Shown here piece by piece: positions 53,882 to 63,261 of a stretch of DNA of 64,000 nucleotides. The position numbers and the translations under genes are program-made. Location: the NCBI GenBank assembly GCA_002049455.2, contig KV919148.1:1-64000 (forward strand). Direction: 5' to 3'. Each line of letters opens with the position of its first letter. Positions within the stretch are counted from its first letter, which is position 1. The DNA is from Porphyra umbilicalis (lineage: Eukaryota > Rhodophyta > Bangiophyceae > Bangiales > Bangiaceae). Under the pieces are notes generated by a model. It had not been told where the DNA came from and did no database searches. It saw only the letters and a list, made by a program, of their open reading frames with translations.

Positions 53882-53938
53882 TGTGCTAAGAGAGCGTGTG
53901 GCAAAAAAGCCGCGGGTTTGAACCCCGGATCGCCCGCA
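53882..53938 (+). tRNA. tRNA-like segment (degenerate tRNA or tRNA-derived SINE)
   Basis: gtgctaagagagcg resembles the 3' part of a D-arm, gtggcaaaaaagccgc folds as a 5-bp anticodon-like stem, and ggtttgaacccc fits the Pol III B box/T-loop (GGTTCGANNCC). No variable region separates the last two stems and the acceptor arm is not evident, so a functional tRNA is unlikely. Confidence 0.3.
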
Positions 53939-53971
53939 AAGAAGCCAGGCGCTATCAGGGCGTGCGGCTAT

Positions 53972-54075
53972 CAGGGCGTGCGCGCCCCCCACCTCCGCTA
54001 CGCCCCCACCACCTCCATATAGCGTGCGCGCCCCCCACCTCCGCTACGCCCCCACCGCCTCCATATAGGGCGCTG
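53972..54075 (+). repeat. Tandem repeat, ~49-bp unit, 2 copies
   Basis: gtgcgcgccccccacctccg, then ctacgcccccaccacctcc and atatag, is repeated once with a single change (accacc to accgcc). Confidence 0.9.
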
Positions 54076-54181
54076 CGCGCCTGATGTAGGGCGCACTTTT
54101 TGGGCGCCCCGCACGCTCCATGGGGGCGCCTGTGCAGTGTTTCCCGGGGCAAATCCTAGAGGCAGCCACGCTCCGCTCTGC

Positions 54182-54283
54182 GCGAAAAACGCAGTGTCAT
54201 CTCGGCACCCTCGGGGCCCGGCTCCGGCGCTCCGCGCCTACGCTCGGGCCCCGAGGGTGCCTCGCTGACACTGCGTTTTTCGC
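54182..54283. repeat. Long imperfect hairpin, 39-bp arms
   Basis: Arms 54182-54220 and 54245-54283 are reverse complements with three mismatches; the outer 18 bp gcgaaaaacgcagtgtca are exact. The 24-nt loop is GC-rich. No target-site duplication seen. Confidence 0.95.
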
Positions 54284-55457
54284 CGCAGTGCTCGCTACCA
54301 AATTTATATAGAAAGATGACCCGTGCGTTCCGAGACATGTGCTTGATTTGGCGGCGTGCTGTGATTAGACACGAAGCCTTGGATCGATATTCATCGCATC
54401 AAACCCCCCTTTCCAAGGCTGGCATTATCTGAGTTGGCAGCGCCGCCGCCGGCAGCGGCGGGTGTAGCCGTAGCGCTGACGCCGCTTGCCATGGCGGGTG
54501 CGGCGCACGCGACCACGTCGGCGGTTGAAGCACGCCCGTCGCCGGCGGCGTCAGCCGCCGCGCTGAAGTGCAGTGCGGCGCTCGTCGCTGCCGGCGCGAC
54601 GCTCGTCACCGCCGACGCAAAGCAACTGCAGTTGCGGAGCAGCTGTTCCCCCAAGCCCCCCCCCACCCCCCCCCGCCCCCCCCCGCATAGCGCTCCCCGG
54701 CGGCGTCGTTGCTTTTCTGGAGCGAATAGTCCGCTTCGGCCACCGGTGCAGTGGCACACACACGCTGCCCCACGACGGCGACCGCGGGAGGCGCGACAGC
54801 GACGGCGGGGAAAGGGTGGGGGGGTAGGTGTGCGATGGCGCTTGAGCCACTCAAAGAGGCTTTCGAGGGCATTCTTGGATTTAATTTGGGAGTGCCCATG
54901 CACAGGCGCTCATTGGCTACTGACGATGCGCGCGACTCGATGGACTGCCGGATCTCGTGATATCGAATCTCAAAAGTCGCGCAAGAGATCGCACTTCTGG
55001 ATGAGCGAACTTTTAAGTAGCCTCCCAATGTCAGGGGATCGCTGCAACAAAACGCTTACGCTTCTTCTCGACATACTCTTTACGGGCGTCTACCTTCGGC
55101 CAGTGGGATTGGAGCGCTGCGCAGAGTAGTGCACTCGAATGCACGAGGTATATGAACATGGGACAAATGCGAGAAACGGTGCTGTGACCTCGTGCGACTC
55201 GCCCAGTGTGCCGGAAGGCCTGAAAACGATGCGTCTGAGCCGTATCTTTTCGACATAGGTGTGCCGTTGAAGGGCTTCCTACAGAATAATGTGTACCATT
55301 TCTTGCAGTAAAAAGGTTTGGGGGGTCTCTATCCCTTGTGTGAAGACTTCTTGTCATTTGCGGTCGTAGCGGCGGAGTTCTGGTCTCTCCAAAAAAAGTG
55401 CGGTTCTCAGAGGACTAATAGAGTGAGACAGACTTTAGTAGCAACCGATGAATTTCC

Positions 55458-55705
55458 TGGACTTTAGTCTTGGGTGCTTTCCCACACCCACACGTCGAAA
55501 AAAAGTCCTTTTTTCTAGTGCACGTTGCGGGAGTACTTATAAAAACGTTTTTGGCGGTCCGTTTGGCTTCCTACGTCGTTGCAGGACGTCCCCCGGCGCT
55601 TTCTTGACTATGAGAACATGCGTCGAGGCTGCCCGCATCTTTCTGTGAAGTTGCTAGAGGTGGCGACGTCTTCATCGCCCGTACGGTCCGCGGAAGCAAA
55701 ATCGT
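55458..55705 (+). repeat. Dispersed repeat, copy B
   Basis: Second copy of the element at 21906-22106, same orientation, slightly longer through insertions (for example around 55545-55580). Shared blocks include gactttagtcttgggtgctt and ggcgctttcttgactatgag. Confidence 0.8.
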
Positions 55706-56623
55706 GGTTAAAAAGGTACGTGAGGGCAGGTGCGGCGTTTTCGGGGTCGTGGGGGCAGGTGGACGCGGCCGCGAGCGGCCATGACGTCGCAACTCCACGG
55801 TATTTGGCCAGAATCGGGGTCTGGGGGCCCTGTGGGAGGTGTCCGCTTTGAGATTTCAAACGGGGGGTCGTGTCGTCGCCGAATGCGCGTCGGTCTCCGC
55901 GGTCGCGTTCGTTCCCGCAACGAGGCGGGCTACGAGCTGCGCGGTTGCGCTTCGACGGCGTGGGGCGTGGGGCGGCGGGGGCCCGGGTGCAAGCGTTTGG
56001 GTGTACGTCGACCGCGTGGGGCGGGGGCTGCGGGGGCACGGATGCGAGCGTTTGGGCGCACGTCGACCACATGTGGGAGCCGCGGGGAGGGGAGGATGTT
56101 GGGGGCATGGCATGTGATGGAGGGGTGTCGCTTGTTTGGGGCTGCGGCTGACCGCAGACGGGCTGTCGGTGTCGATGCTGTGGCATGGATGGTGATGATT
56201 GTGGCGCGCCTCGTCGGAGCAGTCGCGGGAAGCGTCCTGCACCTCCCTGTCGAGGGTCTTTGGCCGGGAGCACGCCGCCGCAGTTTCCGCGACTCGTGAA
56301 GAAGGCGCGGCGGAAGTGATTGAGCTGTTCTGGCGGTCACAGCGATGCGTCGCCACGCGCGTCGGCAGGCGGCAATGGGGGGGGGGCCAGTCTGGGACGG
56401 GGGGCGGTGGCGCAGGCGTCGTGTCGGGCGCCGTGCCGGTGACGCCGTTACCCTCTGAGCGAGACGGCGACGGCGGGCGGCGCGGGCCGGGCACCGGCGG
56501 CGGTGATGGGGGCGCTGTGGTTGCGGTCTACGTGGATCGCATGTCGTCCGCCGTGCAAGACGGCGATGCGGGGGGGGGGGGCGTGGGGTTTGGGGCGGCG
56601 GCGGCGGCGACCTGACGGCCGCC
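55706..56623. other. Intergenic upstream of small acidic protein gene
   Basis: Open on both strands but without a domain. Two tandem copies (~63 bp) of a block ending gcgtttgggtgtacgtcgacc occur at about 55960-56070. Nothing else supported. Confidence 0.4.
55960..56070 (+). repeat. Tandem repeat, ~63-bp unit, about 2 copies
   Basis: gcgtggggcggcgggggc and gcgtggggcgggggctgc start two units, each ending in gcgtttgggygyacgtcgacc. Confidence 0.7.
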
Positions 56624-56965
56624 ATGAGCGCCGGGCCGGCCTTCGGCCGTGCTTTGGACTACGACGACGTGGCCGTCTCTGGACAGGCCTACAGCCTCGT
56701 GCCCGGCGTCACGGACGTGTCCCTCACACCGGGGGCTGTGCTTATTCGTCCGCGCGCCTATTGGAGCACGAAGTTTGAGAACCTTGTGTTGTCGGTGCTT
56801 ACTAACGCTGCGCGGGCAGACCTTCGTTCTTGCCCCGAGTGCGCGGCGGGCGCTGCGGTGCGGCAGACGGATTTCTCCGACTCTGGTAATGACGATGATT
56901 ACAACGTGGGCGAGTCGGACGAAGAAGATGACGAGGAGGAGGATGGGCCTGTGGGGATTGTGTGA
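56624..56965 (+). CDS. Small protein with acidic tail, unknown
   Basis: 113 aa from an ATG in excellent context (gccgccATGAGC, MSAGPAFGRALDYDDVAVSG). A globular part with VLIRPRAYWSTKFENLVLSV and a CPEC pair is followed by a strongly acidic tail (ESDEEDDEEEDGPVGIV). Composition and codon use are more balanced than in neighbouring low-complexity genes. No family recognised; acidic tails are common in chromatin or ribosome-linked factors but that is only analogy. Confidence 0.5.
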   Translation: MSAGPAFGRALDYDDVAVSGQAYSLVPGVTDVSLTPGAVLIRPRAYWSTKFENLVLSVLTNAARADLRSCPECAAGAAVRQTDFSDSGNDDDYNVGESDEEDDEEEDGPVGIV

Positions 56966-57471
56966 TGAGGACATTGGTGTAGCGGGGGCGTGCAGTGTGG
57001 GGTCTGTGGGGTCCGTTTGTCACACGTAAGCCGGCGGGGCGCTTGTGTCTCGCACACAGCGCAGAGGTGAAGGCAGTGTCCCCGAGATCGCGGTGGTTAT
57101 AGGTTGGTTTAATTGAACCCGGCGGCATGGCAAGTCCAGGGTGTTTTCGCGAACGCGCCTTTCAGTGAAAAAGAAATGAAAACAATCTATTATTTTTCTG
57201 TATTTCTTGTTTTGATTAGGCATAGGAATGGCGATGATCGAAGACCCAACGTCGCCTCGTTGGACGCGTGCCCGCCGCACGTGCGTATCCACGTTGCCGC
57301 GCCCCCCAGTTCCGCGACTTTTTGTCGCGATGGCCCGCCGTCACGCGGCCGCCCCCCACCGCCCCCCCCTGCGCCGCCACGCCGCCGCGCCGCCGCTGCC
57401 ACCGCCACCCCTGCTTCCGCCAGCGTCGCCCGTCGGGCCGTCCCCCCCCCCCCCCCCCCCCCCCTTGGACC
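56966..57471. other. Intergenic upstream of CBU_0592-type gene
   Basis: AT-rich at 57170-57230 (promoter-like), then GC-rich, ending in a 23-C run at 57442-57464 that stops 7 nt before the next ATG. No gene. Confidence 0.5.
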
Positions 57472-57969
57472 ATGCACCGTGGCGTGGAGATTGCCCTCCA
57501 AGTGATCGGCATTGTCGGCGTGGCGCTGCTCCTCGGCGCCTACGCGGCGCTGCAGGCGCGGCGCGTGAGCGTGGCCACCCCCGCCTACCACGGGGCCAAC
57601 GCGGTGGGGTCGGCGCTCATCCTCGGCTCCCTCGTCGGGTCGTTTAACCTCCCCTCGGCGGTCATTGAGTCGGCGTGGCTCCTCCTCTCCCTCTGGGGGG
57701 GGGGGCGCTGCGTGCGCGCCGCCCGCGCCGCCGCCAAGGCGGGGGGGGCCCCCCGCGCGTGTGACCCGGGGGGGGGGGGGGGGCGACGACGGGGGCCCGC
57801 GGGGGGGCCCCCCGCGCGTCTGACCCGGGGGGGGGGGGGGGGACGACGGGGGCCCGCGGGGGGGGGGGGGGGGGGGCACCCGCCCCCCACCGCGGCTGCG
57901 GGTGCCCCCACCGACCGCGTCGCCGCCGCCACCGCCGCCGCCCCCACCGCCGCCGCCGCCGCCGTTTGA
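57472..57969 (+). CDS. CBU_0592-type small membrane protein
   Basis: The ATG at 57472 (MHRGVEIALQVIGIVGVALL) starts the first of three closely packed membrane helices: IALQVIGIVGVALLLGAYAA; ANAVGSALILGSLVGSF; AVIESAWLLLSLWGG. The order G-x-x-G-x-x-LLLGAYAL, YH-x-x-N-x-x-GS, and I-x-S-x-W matches the CBU_0592-like domain of about 80 aa found in bacteria and plastid-bearing eukaryotes; function unknown. The C-terminal part is low complexity and crosses several G runs and a duplicated 60-bp block, so the stop at 57967 is uncertain. Bacterial affinity hints at plastid or lateral origin. Confidence 0.7.
   Translation: MHRGVEIALQVIGIVGVALLLGAYAALQARRVSVATPAYHGANAVGSALILGSLVGSFNLPSAVIESAWLLLSLWGGGRCVRAARAAAKAGGAPRACDPGGGGGRRRGPAGGPPARLTRGGGGGRRGPAGGGGGGHPPPTAAAGAPTDRVAAATAAAPTAAAAAV
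57742..57862 (+). repeat. Tandem duplication, ~60-bp unit, 2 copies
   Basis: Two copies of ccccccgcgcgt-tgacccg followed by a G run and cgacgggggcccgcgggggg, differing by a base or two and in G-run length. Confidence 0.85.
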
Positions 57970-58190
57970 GGGCGCCCGCGCCGCCGCCCCGCCCGCCGCC
58001 ACTGCCGGCAGCGGCCCGCCGCGACGGCCGCCGCAAAACCGCCGGCGGTCGCGGCGGCCGCCGCGCCGCGACGCCACGCCCGGGGGGCGGGGGGGGGGGC
58101 GCGCCGACCGCGCCGTGCCGCCCGCGCGGCCGTGCCGGCCGCCGCGGCAGGGCGGGCGTGGCGGCGGGGGGGGGGGGCGCCCGAGCGCAC

Positions 58191-58241
<51 letters not shown>

Positions 58242-59018
58242 CGACGGGGCCCGCGCGTGGCGGGCGCCGCCGGGCGGCCGGCGGGTGGCACGCGTCGCGG
58301 CGCGCGCGCGGCGGCGCGCGGCGGTGGCGGCGGCGGTGGCGGGTGGCGGCGGCGGCGGTGGCGGGTGGCGGCGGCGGGGTGGGGGTGGTGGTCGTTGCGC
58401 CGACGGCGGCTCGCCCCTGCCGCCCCGTCGTCGTCGTCGCCGTCGGGCGGCGGGGTGGGGGGCGCTGCGGGCGGGCGCGGGCGCGCCGCGCCGGTGGCCG
58501 CCCCGCCCCGGTGGGGACGGTCCGTGGGTGGGGCGACCGCGCGGCCGGCCGCCGTGGCGGCCGCGGCGCCGCTGCGCGTTTTTTTTTTTTTTGTGGGGTG
58601 CGCACGTGGCGACCGACGACGCTGCCGAGTGTCTTTTGGCGGGGTGGGGAGGGGGCGACGGCGACGGCCGTGCGGGGTCGTCGTCACCACCCCCCCCCCC
58701 CCTCTGCGGTTCGCCCCACGCGTTTGGTGCGCCGCCGCAGTGCGACGGCGTGGCGGGCGCTGGGCGTGCGACCGCCGTGACGCGGCGGCGCGGGGTGCCC
58801 GCGCGCGCGCGCGTCACGGCGCCCGCCCGTGGCTGGCGGCGCCAGGTATGGGCGCACCGCCACTGCAGAGGGGTGTCCCCCTGCTTTCGTCCCACGTCCC
58901 TCGTTTGAAAAAAAGGCGCCCCGCAAAACACGGTCCGACGCGGCTTTGCCGCCCACCCCCCCCCTCCCCGCGCGCCCCACGCGGCGCTAGCGCACCCCCC
59001 CCACGGCGCCGAGGGCGC
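57970..59018. other. GC-rich intergenic block with extreme G run
   Basis: Long frames on both strands are low-complexity Arg/Pro/Ala without domains. It contains a pure 44-G run (58193-58236) and a T12 run (58580-58591). No gene supported. Confidence 0.45.
58193..58236 (+). repeat. Uninterrupted 44-G run
   Basis: Pure G from 58193 to 58236. Able to form G-quadruplexes on this strand; length may be affected by sequencing. Confidence 0.9.
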
Positions 59019-59037
59019 TCAAGTCTGGGGGGGCGGG

Positions 59038-59079
<42 letters not shown>

Positions 59080-61815
59080 ACCCCGCGCGCCGCACGAGGC
59101 GCCCGACCTCGGCGCGCGACGCGGCGCCGCGCACAAAGGGGTGGCCGAGGAGGGCGGCGGAGCGCGCGCGGCGGGCCGGGTCGACGGTGAGGGCGGCGGC
59201 CAAAAAGGCGGAAAAGGCGGGCGACCACGCGCCCGGCGCGCGGAGGCGCGGCGGCGGGCGCGTGGAGATCAAGTACATGGCGCGCAGCGGCGGCTCGTCC
59301 ATGTAGGGGGGGCGTACTCGGCGAGCTCCAACGCGAGGATCCCGAGCGACCACACGTCGGCGCGCGCGTCGTAGCCGCCGCCGCGGATGAGTTCGGGGGC
59401 CATCCCTGGGGGGGAGGGGGGGGGGGGGCGGGGGGGGGGGGGGGGGAGCATCGCACACGCCGCAAGCACCGCACAGGCAGGGGGAGGGGGCGCACGCACG
59501 GAGCGGGGGGGGGTTCTCGGTCAGTGGCGGCTCGCGTCGGTCGTCACAGTCGCCCCCCGCCTCCCCCGCCTCCCCCCACGCTATCGCCCGCCACGTGCCC
59601 CGCGCCCACGGGTCGGTGGCGTGCACCACCCACGGCGTGCACCCCCCCCCCCCCGCACTTCCCCCCCCCCTCCAAAACGTACAGTATGGGGTGCCGACGG
59701 TGCTCGTGCGGTGCCCCCCCCCCCCCACGTCTGCGACAAACCCAAAATCCGCGAGCGTCACGCGCCCGCCCCGATCCACCAACACATTGTCACTCTTCAC
59801 GTCCCGGTGCATGCGCCCCGCCGCGTGCATGTGCGCGAGGCCGTCGAGCACCGCCCCGACGACGGCCGCAATGAGGGGCTCGGGGAGGCGCGAGCGCGCC
59901 GCCTGCGCCCCCTCAATCAACCCCGTGGCGGACCCCCCGTCCATCCACTCGAGGGCCAACCACCACTCCCCGCGCCACACGTGGGTCTCCCACGCGCGGA
60001 GGAGGCACGGGTGGCGGGTGGTGGCGGCCATGGCCACTTCCGCTTCCAGGGCCGCCCGCTCGGCCGCCGTCGCCGGCGCCACGCGCTTGAGCGCAACCGT
60101 CCGGCCGCCCGCGTCGGTCGCGCGGTAGACGGTGCCCGAGGCGCCCGCGCCGACGGGGGTGAGGTCCGTGTAGACGCCCGTCGGGTCCACGTGGTGGATG
60201 TAGGTGGGCGCCGCGGGGGCGATGGAGAGGGCGCCCGTGCGGGGGGGGGGGGGTCGGGGGGGGCCCCGCCGCCCCGCTCGGGCCCCGCCAAACGGGTGGG
60301 GGGGGGGGTGGCCCCGCCGCCGGGACGGGCGATGTCGGGGGGGCGCCGCCCCCGCCGTCGGCGGCGCGCGGCGGACCGCCGTCACGACGGGCGGCGGCGG
60401 CGCGCGCGCCGCCGCGGCGGGCACCGCCCGCAGCACCGCCGAGATGGGCGTCGGCGCGGCGGGCGGCGACGTGGCCGCCGCCGCCCCCACCGCCGCGCGG
60501 TGGTGCGGCGACGCGGGTGGGGGCGCCGCGCGTCTGGGAGACGCGGCGGGTGGGGGCGCCGCGCGTCTGGGGGGGGGCGCGGGGGGGGCGCCGCCCCCGC
60601 CCCCCCCCTCCCCCCCTCCCAGGCGCCCGCCGGGGCGTCCGCACCCCCCCGGGCGACCGCGCCGCCACCGGCAGCGGCGGCGGCCGCAGTGGCACACGGC
60701 CGCCGCCCGCCGCCGCCGCCGCCGGCGTGGGCGGCCCCGCCGCCGCCGGCGCGGCCGCCGCCGCCGCCGACGCGAGGAGCGCGTCGAGGCGCGGGGCGCC
60801 GACGCGCCCGCCCCTGAGCGCCCCCCCCTCGCCTGCCCCCGCGGGCGCCGCGGCACCCCATCCGCCGCCGCCCGCCGGCGGTGCGGCGCCGGCGCGGGCC
60901 CGGGGGGCGGCGGCGGCGGCCGCCGCGCCCCCGCCCCCGCCCCCGCCCCCGCCGCCGCCGCCGCCACCGCCGCCGCGCGCGCGTCGACGGCGCGGCGGGC
61001 GGCGGGGTGGGGATGGTGGTGGGGCCCCCCGGCTGCCCGGCGGGTGCCCCCGCCGCCGGCGGGCCGCCCACGCCGGTGCGCCCCCGTCGGGCGTCGTGCG
61101 TGGCGGCGGGGAGCCGCCGGCGACGGCGGCGCGGCCGCAGTGGCGGCGGGCGGGTGGTGGGGGGGGTGGGGGCGGAGCGACGCGGCGCCCGCGGGGCGCC
61201 GCGCCGGCGGCGGCGGCGGCCCGCCGAGCGGCGGGCGGCGGCGGGGGAGCGGCGGGGGGGGGGGGTGGCACCCCCGCCCCCCGCGCACCCGCCCCCCCGG
61301 GCGGTGGCGGGGGCGCCGTCGGCCCGCCCTTGGCGAGGAAGCCGTCAATGGCCGCGGCGAGCGACGCGGCCGCCGCCGACGGCGGCGCCGCGTTTTCGTC
61401 CCCGCCCCGGGTGGGGGGGGGGGGGGGGGCGACGCGCGCGCGCCCGGGGGGGGGGGGGGGGGGGGGGGGGTGCCCCGCCCCCCCGCAATGGGCGGTGCCC
61501 CGCCGGCGGGCCGGGCGCGCCGCAGGGGCGACGGCGGGAGGGCCATGGCGACGGCCGCCGCCGCGGGCGGGCGGCGCGCCGACGGTGGCGGCGGCGGGGG
61601 CGCCGCCGCCGCCGTTGCGTCGGCGGCCGGCGGCGCGGCAGCGGTCGGCGGCACGGCCGCCGCCGCCGATGCTGCCGCCGCCGGGGACGGGTGGCGGGTG
61701 TGGGTGGGGAGGGGGGGGCGGGCGGGACGCCCCGCCGCCCGCCCGCGGGGCCGGGGGCGGGGGGGATGGGCGGCGCCCCCGGCGCACCACCCAACCACCG
61801 CCACAGCGTCTCCAT
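59019..61815 (-). CDS. STE20/PAK-like protein kinase
   Basis: Catalytic domain on the minus strand: GAGASGTVYR (glycine loop), VALKRV (VAIK Lys), HRDVKSDNVLV (HRD loop), LADFGF (DFG), TSTVGTPY|W-MAPEL (activation segment and APE), DVWSLGILALELAEYAPP, YMDEPPLRAMYLIST and LLGHPFVRG. PPY-x-x-x-x-PLRA-x-YLI is the PAK-type signature. An intron at 59406-59682 has donor T|GTACGT and acceptor CCCAG|GG, restoring Trp of GTPYW. A 7-C run (59306-59312) is one base short of joining APP and YMDE. The likely start is the ATG at 61815 in good context (gcggccATGGAG, METLWRWLGGAPG). An N-terminal region of about 500 aa is Pro/Ala-rich; no CRIB domain is visible. Expected to be a cytosolic Ser/Thr kinase in Rho-type or MAPK signalling. 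Confidence 0.85.
59042..59076 (+). repeat. 35-C run at 3' end of kinase gene
   Basis: Pure C from 59042 to 59076, read as poly-Gly in the minus gene just before its apparent stop at 59019. Confidence 0.9.
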
Positions 61816-63200
61816 GGCCGCCACAAGGCGCGGGGAGCGGGGCAGGGGCGTGCCGGCACAGGGGGCGCTCGGCGGCGGTGGGCACCGCCGTCGCCGAAGG
61901 GGGGGGGGGCGGGCGCCACCGGGAGGGGTGCGTGGCACCGCAGGGGGGAAGGCGGGGGGGGGGGGGAGGGAGAGAACCTCGACGGCGGTCGGGGCAGGGG
62001 GACAGAGCACCACCAAACACGAGGGCGACGCGCCGAGACACCCGCGGTCGTCGTCGCACCGTCCCTGCACGTCGGTCGGTGCGTGGCGGGAGGGCCGGGG
62101 GGGGCGGGCGACCGCCGCTGATAAGGGCGGCGGGCACGCGCGCAACGGCGGGCGCGCGGATGCGGCGGAGGCGGCCACTGGCGGCGGCGAGGCGCCCTCG
62201 CTGCGGCGCGCGCCCCTGCAACGGCCGCGTCGGGCGCGGCGGGCGCGCGCGCGACCGCCACCGCGGGGAGGGGGGGTGCGCCGGGGGGGGGCCCCCGCCG
62301 TGCCGCACCACGGCGCCCTCGGCCGCGCGGTCGCCCGTCGGGCGGCTGCCGACTGCGCCGGCGCCACACCGCCGACGGTGGCGGCGCCGTGCACAGGGTA
62401 GGGGGGGGGGGGGGGGGGGGGGGGCACCGCGGGAAAACGGCCGCCGCCGCGGCGGCACGGCCGCCGCGGCGGGAAAACGGCCCGGCGGCGGGCGCCGTGC
62501 CGCCTGGCACCCGCGGACGCGGCGCGGGGGGTGAGCCGACACGGCCCGGCAGCGGAAACGGAGGGGGGGGATGAAACGGCGGGGGGGCGCGCGACGCCCG
62601 CGGGGGGGGCGGGCGCTCCGCGGGTGGCGGGAAGCGGTGCCCGCAAACGAAACGGGCGGGGCGGGCCGCGGGCGCGCGACGGCGCGGTCGGACGGGGCCG
62701 CCGAGGCGATGCGGGCGGGGGGGGGGCGGTCCCGCGAGCCGTGGGGCGCTGGCGCCACCCCGATCAAAGATCATGACGTTCGCGCCGACACGATGTTTTT
62801 GAACGTGGGACGTTTTGAACAGAGATCAAGACGCATAAATACAGATTGACGAAGAAATGCAAACGAGAGCCCACAAGTATCACAGGACACTGCGCTGCAG
62901 TGTAAGGACAGCACGCGCCAAGAGTCCACCAAACTTTGACCAAACGGAAGCACCCCTTTTTCGGTGTCGAATCTGATGCACGGTATCCGAGGGGGGGTCA
63001 CTGTTGGACGAACGCGCGCGCGGGTCGCCGACGCGCGTCTTTGACGCGGCATCGACACGGCCGCGGGCTCGTGCACGCCGTCGCCACGGGTGCCGTTTCT
63101 GCCCCGGGGCCGACGCACCTGAGCGCGTCCTCCCCCAGCGTGGGTGTGCCGCCGATCCCCCCCCCCTGTGGTTGTTTTCCTTCCTCTCCGCTGCCCGTTT

Positions 63201-63232
<32 letters not shown>

Positions 63233-63261
63233 TCCTCCCCCCCCGACACCCCCCGGGCGCG
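61816..63261. other. Divergent intergenic region between kinase and KH genes
   Basis: 61.8-62.7 kb is GC-rich with long domain-free minus frames (probably the kinase leader). 62.76-62.96 kb is AT-richer and probably holds promoters for both genes. A pure 29-C run (63201-63229) lies 32 nt before the KH start codon. Confidence 0.45.
63201..63229 (+). repeat. 29-C run upstream of KH gene
   Basis: Pure C, followed by more pyrimidines, ending about 32 nt before the ATG at 63262. It could be leader or the pyrimidine tract of an intron. Confidence 0.9.

Larger units (their letters stand above)
53694..55457. other. Intergenic, repeat-rich
   Basis: Holds, in order, a ~20-bp tandem repeat, a tRNA-like segment, a two-copy ~49-bp tandem repeat and a long hairpin, each listed separately. 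54434-54830 is open on both strands with Ala-rich readings (plus: AALVAAGATLVTADAKQLQL; minus: AADAAGDGRASTADVVACAA) and may contain an exon, strand undecided. 54.85-55.4 kb is AT-richer with no gene. Confidence 0.35.

Noticed and set aside
53882-53938. Functional tRNA gene
   Set aside because: No acceptor stem and no variable region between the anticodon-like and T stems; kept only as tRNA-like.
58814-62767. 1317-codon frame taken as the whole kinase
   Set aside because: It reads through the intron at 59406-59682 and starts in domain-free DNA; the METLWRWLGG start at 61815 and the splice junction fit better.
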